A stretch of DNA of 64,000 nucleotides from an uncultured Spirochaetaceae bacterium (GCA_900321635.1 ONWV01000006.1:1-64000), one strand, 5' to 3'; counted from the first letter of the stretch, positions 50,731 to 59,781 are shown. Made by a program: numbers and translations. Notes: generated from the sequence alone by a model not told the origin.

Positions 50731-52614
50731 TTATCTCTTCTCGATTGCCTTGAACTTACATGTGCTGATACAGGCTCCGCACTTGATACACTTGGCAGCA
50801 TCGATCTTCATTGATGCGAGCTTGTGGTTCGGTGCAACGTAGTCTGTTCTGGAGATGGCGCCAACCGGGCATCCCTTGGCACACATTCCGCAGCCGATAC
50901 ACTTGTCCTGATCGATTGTGAAGGTCATGAGCTTCTTGCAGACGTGGGCCGGACATCTCTTTTCCACGATGTGTGCAAGGTATTCATCCTTGAAGTGGGC
51001 AAGAGTCGAGTTGATCGGGTTTGCCGATGTCTGTCCCAGTGCGCACAGCGAGTTTGTCTTGACGGTGTCACTGAGCTGCTCAAGTTCAGCCAGGTCTTCC
51101 ATTGTTCCTCTGCCTTCTGTGATGCGGGTGAGGATCTCAAGCATGCGCTTTGTTCCGATACGGCACGGTGTGCACTTTCCGCAGGACTCATCGCAGATGA
51201 ACTCCATGTAGAACTTAGCAACATCGACCATACAGTTGTCCTCGTCCATGACAATGGCTCCGCCTGAACCCATCATCGATCCCTTTGCGACAAGGTTGTC
51301 AAAGTCAATCGGCTCGTCCAGGTATTCCTCTGTCAGACATCCTCCGGAAGGACCTCCGGTCTGGATTGCCTTGAACTTCTTTCCGTTGGGGATTCCTCCG
51401 CCGATGTCATAGATCAGCTCTCTCAAGGTTGTTCCCATCGGGACTTCGACAAGTCCGACGTTGTTGACCTTTCCTCCAAGAGCAAAGACCTTTGTTCCCT
51501 TGGATCTTTCCGTTCCTACGGAAGCGAATGCCTGGGCACCGTTTCTGAGAATGTAGGGGACACATGCCAGTGTCTCGACGTTGTTGACGATGGTCGGCTT
51601 GCCCCAAAGTCCCTTGACTGCAGGAAATGGCGGTCTGGGTCTGGGCATTCCGCGCTTGCCTTCGATTGAGTTGAGAAGGGCTGTCTCCTCACCGCATACG
51701 AAAGCACCTGCTCCCAGTCTGAGATGACAGCGGAAGCTGAAGTTTGTTCCCAGGATGTTGTCTCCGAGAAGGCCTTCTTCCTCAGCCTGCTTGATTGCGA
51801 TGCGAAGTCTCTTGACGGCGATGGGGTACTCGGCTCTGACATAGAAGTAACCGTTCTGGGCACCTATGGCATAACCTGCGATGACCATTCCCTCGATGAC
51901 TGCAAGGGGATTTCCCTCAAGGATCGAGCGGTCCATGAATGCACCCGGGTCTCCCTCGTCTCCGTTACATACGACATATTTCTCATCACCCTGTGAGTTG
52001 AGGGCAAACTGCCATTTTCTTCCTGTTGGGAATCCGCCGCCGCCTCTTCCTCTGAGTCCGCTTTCCAGAATGTCATTGATAACATCCTGCTGGCTCATTG
52101 AAAGGGCTTTTCTGAGGCCCTGGAAACCGCCCATACCCAGACTTTCGTTGATGTTCTCCGGGTTGATGACTCCGCAGCCGTACAGTGCGACACGACGCTG
52201 CTTCTTGTAGAAGTTGATCTCGTCCTGCTTTGCGACCTTTTCCTTTGTGGCAGGGTCGACATAGAGAAGACGCTCTACAATCTCTCCGTTTCTGATGTCC
52301 TTTTCGACAATCTCCTCAACGTCATCGACCTTGACCAGTCTGTAGAGGGTGTCTTCCGGATAGATTTTCACAAAAGGTCCCTGTGAGCAGAAGCCGAAGC
52401 ATCCGACCTGGTTGACTGTGGCCTTATCTGAAAGACCCTTCTGCTTCAGGACTTCCTCGAACTTTGCCTTAATCTCGTCCGAATGGCTTGAAAGACAACC
52501 TGTTCCTCCGCAGAGAACGATGTGTCTCTTGTTGTCCAGTCCCTTGATCTTGTCATCGAGACATTTGGTGCAGACGGAGATTTTCTGATTCAATTCTTCA
52601 ACAGTCTTAATCAT
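50731..52614 (-). CDS. hydB: Hydrogenase NADH-binding subunit (HydB, NuoF-like)
   Basis: The flavin subunit, 627 residues, where electrons from NADH and ferredoxin meet in HydABC enzymes. An N-terminal thioredoxin-like [2Fe-2S] domain (CGGTGC, then VGCFGFCSQGP) precedes the NuoF core. That core has the FMN/NADH loops GRGGGGFPTGRKW and NGDEGDPGAFMDRS, and the [4Fe-4S] ligands in ESCGKCTPCRIGTKR with a later SLCALGQ. Two more [4Fe-4S] motifs close the protein (CIGCGMCAKGC and CIKCGACISTC). This layout is typical of bifurcating or NADH-linked [FeFe] hydrogenases. Its start overlaps the stop of hydC by one base. Confidence 0.95.
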   Translation of the reverse strand: MIKTVEELNQKISVCTKCLDDKIKGLDNKRHIVLCGGTGCLSSHSDEIKAKFEEVLKQKGLSDKATVNQVGCFGFCSQGPFVKIYPEDTLYRLVKVDDVEEIVEKDIRNGEIVERLLYVDPATKEKVAKQDEINFYKKQRRVALYGCGVINPENINESLGMGGFQGLRKALSMSQQDVINDILESGLRGRGGGGFPTGRKWQFALNSQGDEKYVVCNGDEGDPGAFMDRSILEGNPLAVIEGMVIAGYAIGAQNGYFYVRAEYPIAVKRLRIAIKQAEEEGLLGDNILGTNFSFRCHLRLGAGAFVCGEETALLNSIEGKRGMPRPRPPFPAVKGLWGKPTIVNNVETLACVPYILRNGAQAFASVGTERSKGTKVFALGGKVNNVGLVEVPMGTTLRELIYDIGGGIPNGKKFKAIQTGGPSGGCLTEEYLDEPIDFDNLVAKGSMMGSGGAIVMDEDNCMVDVAKFYMEFICDESCGKCTPCRIGTKRMLEILTRITEGRGTMEDLAELEQLSDTVKTNSLCALGQTSANPINSTLAHFKDEYLAHIVEKRCPAHVCKKLMTFTIDQDKCIGCGMCAKGCPVGAISRTDYVAPNHKLASMKIDAAKCIKCGACISTCKFKAIEKR

Positions 52615-53102
52615 CAGAGTGCACCCTCCTTTTCTCTGAGTTCTTTGATGATGGCCGGAACCTTGTCTACGGACATCTTCGGATAGACGGTGCCGCTGAT
52701 GCTTACAGCCGGTGCGATTCCGCAGGCTCCGATGCAGCGCAGGGCATCAAGAGTGAACAGTCCGTCAGAAGTGGTCTGTCCCGGTTTGATTCCAAGGATC
52801 TCGGAAAACTTATCAATGACATTCTGCGCACCTTTGACGTAGCAGGCCGTACCGAGACAGCATCCGATGATGTACTTTCCCTTGGGATTCAGAGAGAAGA
52901 ACGAGTAGAAGGTGACAACCCCGTAGATCTCGGCGACAGAGATTCCGGTCTCGGCCGAGACCAGTTCCTGCACCTCGAGCGGAATGTATCCGTACTCGTT
53001 CTGGATGTCGCTGAGAATCATCATGAGAGGTGTCTTCTCGTTTTTGTAACGGGAGCAGATCTCCTTGATCTGAGCGACAGCTTTTTCCTGAAGCTTTGCC
53101 AT
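52614..53102 (-). CDS. hydC: Hydrogenase NuoE-like subunit (HydC)
   Basis: A 162-residue [2Fe-2S] thioredoxin-fold protein like NuoE. The cluster ligands lie in CCLGTACYVKG and ALRCIGACGIAPAV. The helical N-terminus (EYGYIPLEVQELVS) and YGVVTFYSFFSL are family features. The ATG at 53102 has a GGAGG site; a TTG four codons upstream overlaps that site and is rejected. It starts only 23 bases after the stop of the ABC transporter ATPase gene, with no terminator between, so the transporter and hydrogenase look co-transcribed. Confidence 0.94.
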   Translation of the reverse strand: MAKLQEKAVAQIKEICSRYKNEKTPLMMILSDIQNEYGYIPLEVQELVSAETGISVAEIYGVVTFYSFFSLNPKGKYIIGCCLGTACYVKGAQNVIDKFSEILGIKPGQTTSDGLFTLDALRCIGACGIAPAVSISGTVYPKMSVDKVPAIIKELREKEGAL

Positions 53103-53125
53103 TTTTTCCTCCAATTGGATTAGTT

Positions 53126-53695
53126 TTAAATACCTATTTTGTCCGGATCGTCGATCCGTATTATCGTCGCATCAAGTGCCTCGGCCTCTTTGACAGAGTG
53201 CGTCGACACAATTGTGAGCTTTCCTTCTTTCTTTATCAGCTGTGCACAGCTTCTCATGAGATTCTCATCCAAACCCTTGAAGGGCTCATCCAGAAGAAGG
53301 GTTTCAGATTTGAATGCCAGTGCCCTTGCCAGGGCCACGCGCCTTTTCATTCCTCCTGACATCTTGGAAAGCTCCATATCCGGCTCAAGGCCAAGATCCC
53401 TGAGGAGGGCAGAAGCTTTTTTGTCATCTTTGTTGTCAAGAACCAGAGCTACATTCTCTTTTGCATTAAGCCAGGGAAGAAGCCTGTCTTCCTGGAACAT
53501 CACAGAGCAGGGCCTCTTTATGCCTGTTATGCTTCCGCTGTCCTGCCTGAGAAGACCTGCAATCAGGTGTAAAAGCGTTGTCTTTCCGCATCCGGATTTT
53601 CCCATAAGGCAGATTGTCTTGCTCTCCGTGCTGATGTTCAGGTTTCTGAACACGCTCTTTTTCCCGTAGCTGAAGCAGAGGTTCTCAATTTTCAT
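53126..53695 (-). CDS. ABC transporter ATP-binding protein (NitT/TauT type)
   Basis: A short 189-residue ABC ATPase with all motifs: Walker A GKSGCGKTTLLHLIAG, Q-loop MFQEDRLLPW, signature KMSGGMKRRVALARA, Walker B TLLLDEPFKGLDE and the switch histidine in VSTHSVKEAEAL. Closest in style to the ATPases of nitrate, taurine and aliphatic sulfonate importers (SsuB-like), but lacking the usual C-terminal extension of about 50 residues. It overlaps the permease gene by 11 bases. Substrate is not readable. Confidence 0.9.
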   Translation of the reverse strand: MKIENLCFSYGKKSVFRNLNISTESKTICLMGKSGCGKTTLLHLIAGLLRQDSGSITGIKRPCSVMFQEDRLLPWLNAKENVALVLDNKDDKKASALLRDLGLEPDMELSKMSGGMKRRVALARALAFKSETLLLDEPFKGLDENLMRSCAQLIKKEGKLTIVSTHSVKEAEALDATIIRIDDPDKIGI

Positions 53696-54443
53696 CGGAA
53701 ACCTCCTTTTTCAGAAGATTCTTCACAAGGCGCTCGAGAAGAAAGCTCAAAGCTATGACGGAAGCCGTCCATGCGAAAAGCTCCGCCGTCTCAAGATACA
53801 CCTTGGAAAAGAAGATGTTTGAACCTATGGCTTTCTTGGGCTGGCTCAGAACCTCTGCCGCGATGCCCGATTTCCAGGCAAAGCCCAAGGAAGTGATGCA
53901 GGCGGCTTTAAGAGAGGCCATCATTGAAGGCACAAGGACATAGCGGAAGGTTTTCTTTCTTCCCAGATTGTAGGCGCGCGCCATTTCAAAGAGCTTTACA
54001 TTGCGGCTTCTGTATGCCTCGTTCAGATTTCCCCAGATTACGGGTGTGACAATCATGGCTGACATCAGAACAGGGACGGCACCCTTACTCATCCAAAGCA
54101 TGGCCAGGATTATGAACGAGGCCACCGGAGTTGCCCTGACTATTTTCACCACAGGGGAAAGCAGGGAATCCAGAACAACCGAAGAACAGCAGGCAAAAGA
54201 AAGGGCGCAGCCTGCGGCGACTCCGATTATGTAGCCAAGTGTGATGCGAAAAAGCGTCATGAGAATGCTGGTCCAGAAAACACCTTGTCCTGCCAAAGAA
54301 ACCAAAGCCCTGAAAACCCTAATGGGGCCGGGAAGTATCAGCTCTTTACCGACGGCCATTGATGCAAGCTGCCAGACTAAAAGCCAGAACAGGGCGGAAG
54401 TGACGGGGCTGGATAGAATGGTCTTGAACCGACCTTCTCTCAT
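53685..54443 (-). CDS. ABC transporter permease (NitT/TauT type)
   Basis: A 252-residue inner-membrane protein with about six segments, of the SsuC/TauC kind. It has the coupling-helix EAA-like region (EMARAYNLGRKKTFRYVLVPSMMASLKAA, given here by its position near 155-183) and WKSGIAAEVLSQPKKAIG. The start overlaps the stop of the binding protein gene in an ATGA-type junction, which couples the two. It is the second gene of the transporter set. Confidence 0.9.
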   Translation of the reverse strand: MREGRFKTILSSPVTSALFWLLVWQLASMAVGKELILPGPIRVFRALVSLAGQGVFWTSILMTLFRITLGYIIGVAAGCALSFACCSSVVLDSLLSPVVKIVRATPVASFIILAMLWMSKGAVPVLMSAMIVTPVIWGNLNEAYRSRNVKLFEMARAYNLGRKKTFRYVLVPSMMASLKAACITSLGFAWKSGIAAEVLSQPKKAIGSNIFFSKVYLETAELFAWTASVIALSFLLERLVKNLLKKEVSDEN

Positions 54444-55414
54444 CAGAAATCTCCGAGGCTGTAAAAGTCATCACCGGGCATCTTGCCGCCGATGGATTTC
54501 GGGTTGAAATCGTAAAGGACCTTGAGATAGCCTTCGATTGACGGTCTGACATCATCTCCACAGATGTAAATCAGGTTGCAGTCAGGTATGGCTTTTTCTG
54601 CCACGGCTGCAGACGGGACAATTGAAAACTTTGCGCAAAGCTGTGCTGCCTGGGAAGGATTTTGCTTTGTGAAGTTGATGGAAGATCCGTATTCATCAAG
54701 AAAAGCCATGACCTCAATCGGGTGGTTTTTTGCAAAATCGGATCTGACAACGATGCATCCCATGGTCAGGATTCCGGAAGTGTTTAGGCTGTCCCATTCT
54801 TTTGAAAGGTCAAGGGCTGTGCGCATGCTCTTGTTTTTCATAAGGACCGTTGTCACTGCGGGGACGGGGAGCATGCAGACACCGATTTCTCCCGTGGCGG
54901 CTCTGGTTGTCAGCTCAGCACTGTCCATGAATATAAGCTCTGCATCCTTGTCCGGGTCTATTCCGTTTTGTGAAAGGATGAACCTGAGAACATATTCGGG
55001 GTTGGAACCCTGGCCCACGGCGTAAATGGTCTTTCCTTTAAGGTCGGCGACGCTCTTTATGCTGTCTCCGTTTTCAAGAATGTACAGGACTCCGGCTGTG
55101 TTCAGGGCGGCAAGTCTTACCGCTCCGCTTGTCTTGTTGTAAAGCGATGCCGCCGCATTTGTCGGAATGGCGGCTATATCAAGCTGGCCCGCTGCGATCT
55201 GGGCAATCATGTCTGTGGCTTCGGAAAGGAGAGTGACTGAATATTTGTTTCGGGTCTTTCCTTCCTCGTTGAGGGAAAGAAGCTGACAGGCTCCGATTCC
55301 GGTGGGCCCTTTGAGAACTCCGAACCTTACCTCGGAAGCCGGGGCACAGAAGGCAGGGATAATGACGGCAAATAAGAGAACAACAACCAAGACAGCTTTG
55401 CGGAAATTGAGCAT
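54443..55414 (-). CDS. ABC transporter substrate-binding protein, unknown ligand
   Basis: A 323-residue exported protein. The first 23 residues are a signal peptide (MLNFRKAVLVVVLLFAVIIP, cut after AFC or CAPA). The mature part is a type II periplasmic-binding fold, with GVLKGPTGIGACQLLS at the start, AGQLDIAAIPTNAAASLYN, and LKGKTIYAVGQGSNPEYVLR. This group is widespread in anaerobes next to SsuBC-like components, with no agreed ligand. The ATG has a GGAGGA site. It heads the apparent operon that continues through the permease, the ATPase and hydC-hydB-hydA. Confidence 0.88.
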   Translation of the reverse strand: MLNFRKAVLVVVLLFAVIIPAFCAPASEVRFGVLKGPTGIGACQLLSLNEEGKTRNKYSVTLLSEATDMIAQIAAGQLDIAAIPTNAAASLYNKTSGAVRLAALNTAGVLYILENGDSIKSVADLKGKTIYAVGQGSNPEYVLRFILSQNGIDPDKDAELIFMDSAELTTRAATGEIGVCMLPVPAVTTVLMKNKSMRTALDLSKEWDSLNTSGILTMGCIVVRSDFAKNHPIEVMAFLDEYGSSINFTKQNPSQAAQLCAKFSIVPSAAVAEKAIPDCNLIYICGDDVRPSIEGYLKVLYDFNPKSIGGKMPGDDFYSLGDF

Positions 55415-55652
55415 TCTTGATTTCCTCCGGAAGAATTACATGTACTGGTGAAACATTAATACGGGAAGGCATGAAAGCACAATAATGTTTCTCTTCTTAT
55501 TTAAAAGAAATTTATGTTCTTCTGTGTAAGATTATTCCTCTTTTGTTTCACTTAATCACTCTTTGGAACATTGTTGGCGGTATTGCTCACATTTTCCGAC
55601 CCTTTGGAGTTCTGTTGCCTTTATGCTGTTCCCATAAATGCCCTGTAGGTGG

Positions 55653-55672
55653 CATAATTACACTGCCGGAGG
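55653..55672 (+). promoter_or_regulatory. Extended -10 promoter and ribosome site of murQ
   Basis: CATAAT (55653-55658) is preceded by a TG in the extended -10 position. GGAGG (55668-55672) lies eight bases before the murQ ATG. The remainder of the 266-base divergent gap (55415-55652) holds no gene that I can see and no clear second promoter. Confidence 0.55.
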
Positions 55673-55680
55673 AATCAAGT

Positions 55681-56598
55681 ATGGCTGATGTGAATTTGGT
55701 CGGAATGACTACCGAGACACGCAACGCGGCATCTGCGGATCTGGATATCATGACATCCCTTGAAATCGTCACCCTGATGAACAGCGAGGATGCGAAAATC
55801 TGTTCGGCCGTAAAGACAGAGCTTCCAAAAATAGCCGATGCTGTGGACCTTTGTGTCTCTTCCCTTGAAGAGGGTGGAAGAATCATCTACATAGGAGCCG
55901 GAACAAGCGGAAGACTCGGGGCAATTGACGCCGCAGAGTGTCCTCCGACATTCGGAGTTGCTCCCGGCACTGTCATAGGTCTTATCGCCGGAGGCCAGCA
56001 GATAGACATAAGTCTTTCGGCAGACAGGGAAGACAGCAAGGAGTGCGGAAAAGAGGACCTTCAGTCGGTGAATCTCTGTAGCCGCGATACCGTAATTGGT
56101 GTTGCCGCAAGCGGACGTACCCCTTATGTCATAGGCGGTCTTGAGTATGCAAAGAGTCTTGGATGTAAGACTGCATCAATAGCCTGTAACAGGGATTCTG
56201 CCATTGGAAAAATAGCAGATGTTGCAATTGAGGCCATTGTTGGGCCTGAGGTTCTTACCGGATCCACAAGACTCAGAGCAGGAACCGCACAGAAGATGGT
56301 TTTGAATATGATTTCCACGGCCAGCATGGTCAGAACCGGTAAATGCTATAAAAATCTGATGGTTGATGTAGTTCAGACGAACGCCAAGCTTGAATCCCGC
56401 GCCCAGGGAATCCTCATGGAGGCTACAGGACTTTCAAGAGAAGAGGCAAAAGATGTTCTGAAGAAAGCAAACGGAAGCGTCAAACGCGCTGTTGTGATGA
56501 CGCTTGCCGCTTGCTCTGCAGAAGAGGCCGACAGGCGCCTTGAATCTTCCAAGGGTCATGTGCGCGACGCTGTTTCCAGGAAGGACGGAACCAGATGA
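55681..56598 (+). CDS. murQ: N-acetylmuramic acid 6-phosphate etherase
   Basis: MurQ cleaves the lactyl ether of MurNAc-6-phosphate to give GlcNAc-6-phosphate and D-lactate, in recycling of peptidoglycan. The 305 residues fit the family. The start region has LVGMTTETRNAASADLD, and the SIS domain carries YIGAGTSGRLGAIDAAECPP with the catalytic glutamate. Later motifs are AASGRTPYVIGGL, GPEVLTGSTRLRAGTAQK and VDVVQTNAKL. The ATG at 55681 has a GGAGG site. The open frame from 55543 has no family similarity. Four bases overlap the kinase gene. Confidence 0.95.
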   Translation: MADVNLVGMTTETRNAASADLDIMTSLEIVTLMNSEDAKICSAVKTELPKIADAVDLCVSSLEEGGRIIYIGAGTSGRLGAIDAAECPPTFGVAPGTVIGLIAGGQQIDISLSADREDSKECGKEDLQSVNLCSRDTVIGVAASGRTPYVIGGLEYAKSLGCKTASIACNRDSAIGKIADVAIEAIVGPEVLTGSTRLRAGTAQKMVLNMISTASMVRTGKCYKNLMVDVVQTNAKLESRAQGILMEATGLSREEAKDVLKKANGSVKRAVVMTLAACSAEEADRRLESSKGHVRDAVSRKDGTR

Positions 56599-57500
56599 GC
56601 GCTTTTGCAGCAGGGGTGGATGGAGGCGGAACAAAGACCACTGTCGTCTGCTGTTTTGAGGACGGAAGGTCTGAAAGCAGGACATTCGGGCCTTTCAATC
56701 TCAACGGCATAGGTGAGGACTCTTTCAGAAAAATGCTGCTTGAAATCAGGAACTATCTGGAAAGTCTCGGAGAGTGCAGGGCTCTGTGTTTCGGAGCCTC
56801 TGGTGTGGACAACAGCCTGATGTCCGTTCTTGTGAACGAGGTTTTTTCGGAATCCGAAGTCACAATCAAGCTCCTCTCAGATTATGAAATTGCCCATAGC
56901 GGAGCACTCGATGCAAAAGAGGGTATAATTGTTGTTTCCGGGACGGGCTCTGTGTGCTTCGGAAAGAACGGCCGGGGAGAAAGCGCAAGAAGCGGAGGAT
57001 GGGGACATATTATCGGAGACAGGGGAAGCGGATATGGTCTGGGCCATGATGCCTTGGTTGCCGTGACAGATTTTCTTGACGGTAAGGGTGAGAAAACCGC
57101 CCTGTCTGACATGATTTCAAAGGAAGTGGGGCTATTTGACCAGAGCACGATAATCTCATATGTCTATCAGCATGATAAGAGTGCCGTTGCCGCCTTGGCT
57201 CCGATTGTTGAAAAGGCATGCAGTAAGGGTGATGACACGGCGGCCTCAATTGTGGATGATAATGCCGGGGCTCTTGTCCGAGATGTTGCAGCCGTTGCGA
57301 AGCGCCTTGGACTTGAAAGCTCAAAAGTCGCCTTTCTCGGAGGACTTCTTGAAAATGATACATGTTTCAGGAAATCTTTCGTGAGACAGCTTCGGAAACA
57401 GCTTCCGAATCTTGTGATTGTTGAGAAAGCTCACAGCGCCTCAGAGGGGGCTGCCATGATTGCAATGGCTATGGCAGGTTTTGAATATGGGAAAAAGTGA
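56595..57500 (+). CDS. BadF/BcrA-type kinase, probable N-acetylglucosamine or MurNAc kinase
   Basis: A 301-residue sugar kinase of the ASKHA fold. It has the phosphate-binding loop GVDGGGTKTTVV at the start, GIIVVSGTGSVCFGKN, and GGWGHIIGDRGSGYGLGHDAL, as in GlcNAc kinases of the BadF/BadG family. Because it follows murQ with an ATGA overlap, the substrate is likely to be an amino sugar from the cell wall, GlcNAc or MurNAc. If MurNAc enters through the MFS carrier without phosphorylation, a kinase of this kind would be needed before MurQ can act. Confidence 0.85.
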   Translation: MSAFAAGVDGGGTKTTVVCCFEDGRSESRTFGPFNLNGIGEDSFRKMLLEIRNYLESLGECRALCFGASGVDNSLMSVLVNEVFSESEVTIKLLSDYEIAHSGALDAKEGIIVVSGTGSVCFGKNGRGESARSGGWGHIIGDRGSGYGLGHDALVAVTDFLDGKGEKTALSDMISKEVGLFDQSTIISYVYQHDKSAVAALAPIVEKACSKGDDTAASIVDDNAGALVRDVAAVAKRLGLESSKVAFLGGLLENDTCFRKSFVRQLRKQLPNLVIVEKAHSASEGAAMIAMAMAGFEYGKK

Positions 57501-58704
57501 CAGACTCAAAAGAATATATCCCTGGCTGATTCTGGTCAGCTGCTGTCTTCTGCAGGGAGCGGGACTTGGAATCATCAGTAACTGCGCCGGGGTGTTCTAC
57601 GTCCCCGTGATGGAAGATTTTGGCGTTTCAATGGCCAGCGTCTCGCTCTATGTGACCATCAACAACGTGTTTCAGTGTATCAGCACGCTGTTTGTCATAA
57701 AGATCATCGGCCGCTTCAAGGTAAAGAACCTCATACCGCTTTCGGGCCTGGTCGTGGGTCTTGCCCAGATTTCCCTTGCTTTTTCAAGGTCCATCATCCA
57801 TTGGTATGTCTGTGCCGTGATCCAGGGCGTCTTCATTGTCTATGTGACGGGAATCCTCATTCCGCTTGCTGTTTCAAACTGGTTCACAAAGAGGGCGGGT
57901 TTTGCACTTGGAATGACGGCTATGTCGGCAGGTCTTGTGGGTGCTCTGATGAGTGCGCTTTTGGGAGTTCTTATTGCCAGATACTCCTGGAGGGCCGCAA
58001 TAGCCGTTTCCGGAATTGTAATAGTGATCATGACTGTTCCGATGCAGTATCTTGTCATGGATCTTGTGCCGGAAAACAAGGGATGTGTGCCTTTCGGAGG
58101 CTTTGCTGAGGCTCCTGTTCCCACCGATTCAGGATCTAAGAGGATTCCGTTTGACATCAGATTCGTTTCCATTGTGATGATCGCATCCTGCGCATCATTT
58201 TCGGCCATCTTCAACAACCAGCTTCCGGCGTTGGGTCTGAAACGGGGCCTCACGTTGGTGGCTCCGACACTGCTTCTTTCACTGAACATGTTCGGAAACA
58301 TGAGCTCCAAGATAAGCTTCGGAGCTTTGAATGACTCTTTGGGAGCAAAGAGGACAACTCTTGTTGCCTGTCTGATCGTGGCCCTCGCGTCGTTTCTTCT
58401 GATTGCGGGAGGCGATCTTGTAATCTGCTTTGCGGCGTTTTTGTTCGGCTTCAATTCCGTCATAGCCACGACGCAGCCACCTCTTCTTGCAAAGGAAGTT
58501 TACAGCCGCAGGGAGTATCCCATGTCCCTTCAGGTTGCCCAGATTTCGGTCAGACTCTCATATGCTCTGTTTGCATTTGTCGAAGGTGCTCTTTATGACA
58601 TGTGGGGAGAATTCAAGCCGATTCTGCTGCTGCAGATTGCAGACTGCGCCCTGTGCATGGTCTTTGTGTTCCTTGTTTACTCAAAGAGGAAAAAGAAAGC
58701 CTGA
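57487..58704 (+). CDS. MFS transporter, candidate amino-sugar or muropeptide carrier
   Basis: A 405-residue carrier with twelve predicted membrane segments in two bundles of six. It shows the opening AGLGIISNCAGVFYVPVMEDFG and a second half beginning FDIRFVSIVMIASCASF. A central cytoplasmic loop near 200-225 is polar. I start at the ATG at 57487, 14 bases inside the end of the kinase gene. Its place after murQ and the kinase suggests that it imports a cell-wall sugar, instead of the PTS (MurP) found with murQ in E. coli. The substrate is inference. Confidence 0.85.
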   Translation: MGKSDRLKRIYPWLILVSCCLLQGAGLGIISNCAGVFYVPVMEDFGVSMASVSLYVTINNVFQCISTLFVIKIIGRFKVKNLIPLSGLVVGLAQISLAFSRSIIHWYVCAVIQGVFIVYVTGILIPLAVSNWFTKRAGFALGMTAMSAGLVGALMSALLGVLIARYSWRAAIAVSGIVIVIMTVPMQYLVMDLVPENKGCVPFGGFAEAPVPTDSGSKRIPFDIRFVSIVMIASCASFSAIFNNQLPALGLKRGLTLVAPTLLLSLNMFGNMSSKISFGALNDSLGAKRTTLVACLIVALASFLLIAGGDLVICFAAFLFGFNSVIATTQPPLLAKEVYSRREYPMSLQVAQISVRLSYALFAFVEGALYDMWGEFKPILLLQIADCALCMVFVFLVYSKRKKKA

Positions 58705-58708
58705 GCTC

Positions 58709-59680
58709 TTATCTGTACATTTTCAGGATGTTCTCAAGGTAATCCTTCAGCTTGGTTCTGAATTTCAGCGGCTCAAGAACCTCTACTGCGTCTCCGCACT
58801 GGATTATTCTCAGAATCAGTTCAATTGAGTTTTCGGCCTCGAAGCGGCAGATGCGGCTTCCGTCCTCGTTCTTCTGGGTCTCGATTTCACCGTGGGTGAG
58901 GGTGTCAAATGAGTTCAGAGCGCTCTTCTGTTTCACCAGAAGGGTAAGAGGAATTGTGTCCACGACATAATCGGGAGAAGCGGGGGTCTCCATGCGCTTG
59001 AAGGCCTTGAGGTTGTCGGGAATGGTATAGGTCTCATTCAGGATCGTCGCGCTTTTGATCTTTGATATATCAAGTGTGATGATTTCCGTGGTGTGGCGGA
59101 GTCTTCCCGTGACGGTGACGGGGTTACGGCCCTTGTCGTTTTCGACAAAACCTATGAAGTAGGGAGCAAGCTCGGTCTCTTCGTCGATTGTGTTGCCGTT
59201 TTCCTGATGCGTATGGACGATTCTGACAATGCGGCCGGAAACCCAGGCGTCGATCAACACCTCAAGAGTCTCGTTCTGAAGAGTATTTGCCATGTTGGCT
59301 TCGGAGTCCACCTGGTCTGCTATGGTCATGATGTTGGCGCTGACCTTGGGAGCATAGCCCTGCATTCCCACAGCAATCTTTCTCAGTCCCGAGGCCAGAT
59401 GAGGGGTTCTGAATTCAGAGTTCTTCAGAAGCATCTCCACGCCCATGTTCAGAGCAAGGCTCTCATAGACGCTTAAGGCAAGGGGCTCGTCATCTCCCTT
59501 GGGGATGATTTTCACAAGATTCTTGTCCTCATAGATTTCGCTGTACTGCTTAAGCTCGTCTATGTAGCGGCCGATGGTGCTTCTGTGAACACCGATTCGT
59601 CTTGCGATGTCTGATTTTCTGAGTCCCTCAGGGTGGCTTCTGAGTATCAGTTCGAGCTGGGCTACACGTTCTCCCTTCAT
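58709..59680 (-). CDS. HTH-WYL transcriptional regulator
   Basis: A 323-residue regulator. The N-terminal winged helix-turn-helix has LRKSDIARRIGVHRSTIGRY, and the middle and C-terminal part forms a WYL-type sensing domain (VLIDAWVSGRIVRIVHTH, then RHTTEIITLDISKIKSATI) with a WCX-like end. I chose the ATG at 59680 (MKGERVAQLELILR), which has a GGAGAGG site. The frame is open for 34 more codons but those run through the operator-like repeats. It converges with the MFS gene four bases away. It may control the murQ set, slyX-dnaE or itself. WYL domains often bind nucleic acids or small ligands. Confidence 0.85.
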   Translation of the reverse strand: MKGERVAQLELILRSHPEGLRKSDIARRIGVHRSTIGRYIDELKQYSEIYEDKNLVKIIPKGDDEPLALSVYESLALNMGVEMLLKNSEFRTPHLASGLRKIAVGMQGYAPKVSANIMTIADQVDSEANMANTLQNETLEVLIDAWVSGRIVRIVHTHQENGNTIDEETELAPYFIGFVENDKGRNPVTVTGRLRHTTEIITLDISKIKSATILNETYTIPDNLKAFKRMETPASPDYVVDTIPLTLLVKQKSALNSFDTLTHGEIETQKNEDGSRICRFEAENSIELILRIIQCGDAVEVLEPLKFRTKLKDYLENILKMYR

Positions 59681-59700
59681 GCTTTCCTCTCCGTTGTGTT

Positions 59701-59781
59701 TGTTGCATGTTGCAACACTTTCTGTTAGAAAGTATACTGTTTTTAAGCAACAAATTGCAACAATAGTTTCATTTTGTTGCA
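59701..59781. promoter_or_regulatory. Repeated TGTTGCA operator-like sites
   Basis: The gap between the WYL regulator and slyX holds five copies of TGTTGC or its complement GCAACA: at 59701, the palindrome TGTTGCAACA at 59708-59717, 59747-59752, 59757-59762 and 59775-59781. Such a cluster upstream of a regulator gene is typical of its own binding sites. Confidence 0.6.

Noticed and set aside
55543-55680. 46-codon N-terminal extension of murQ
   Set aside because: It runs through the promoter and ribosome site, and the family start is at 55681.
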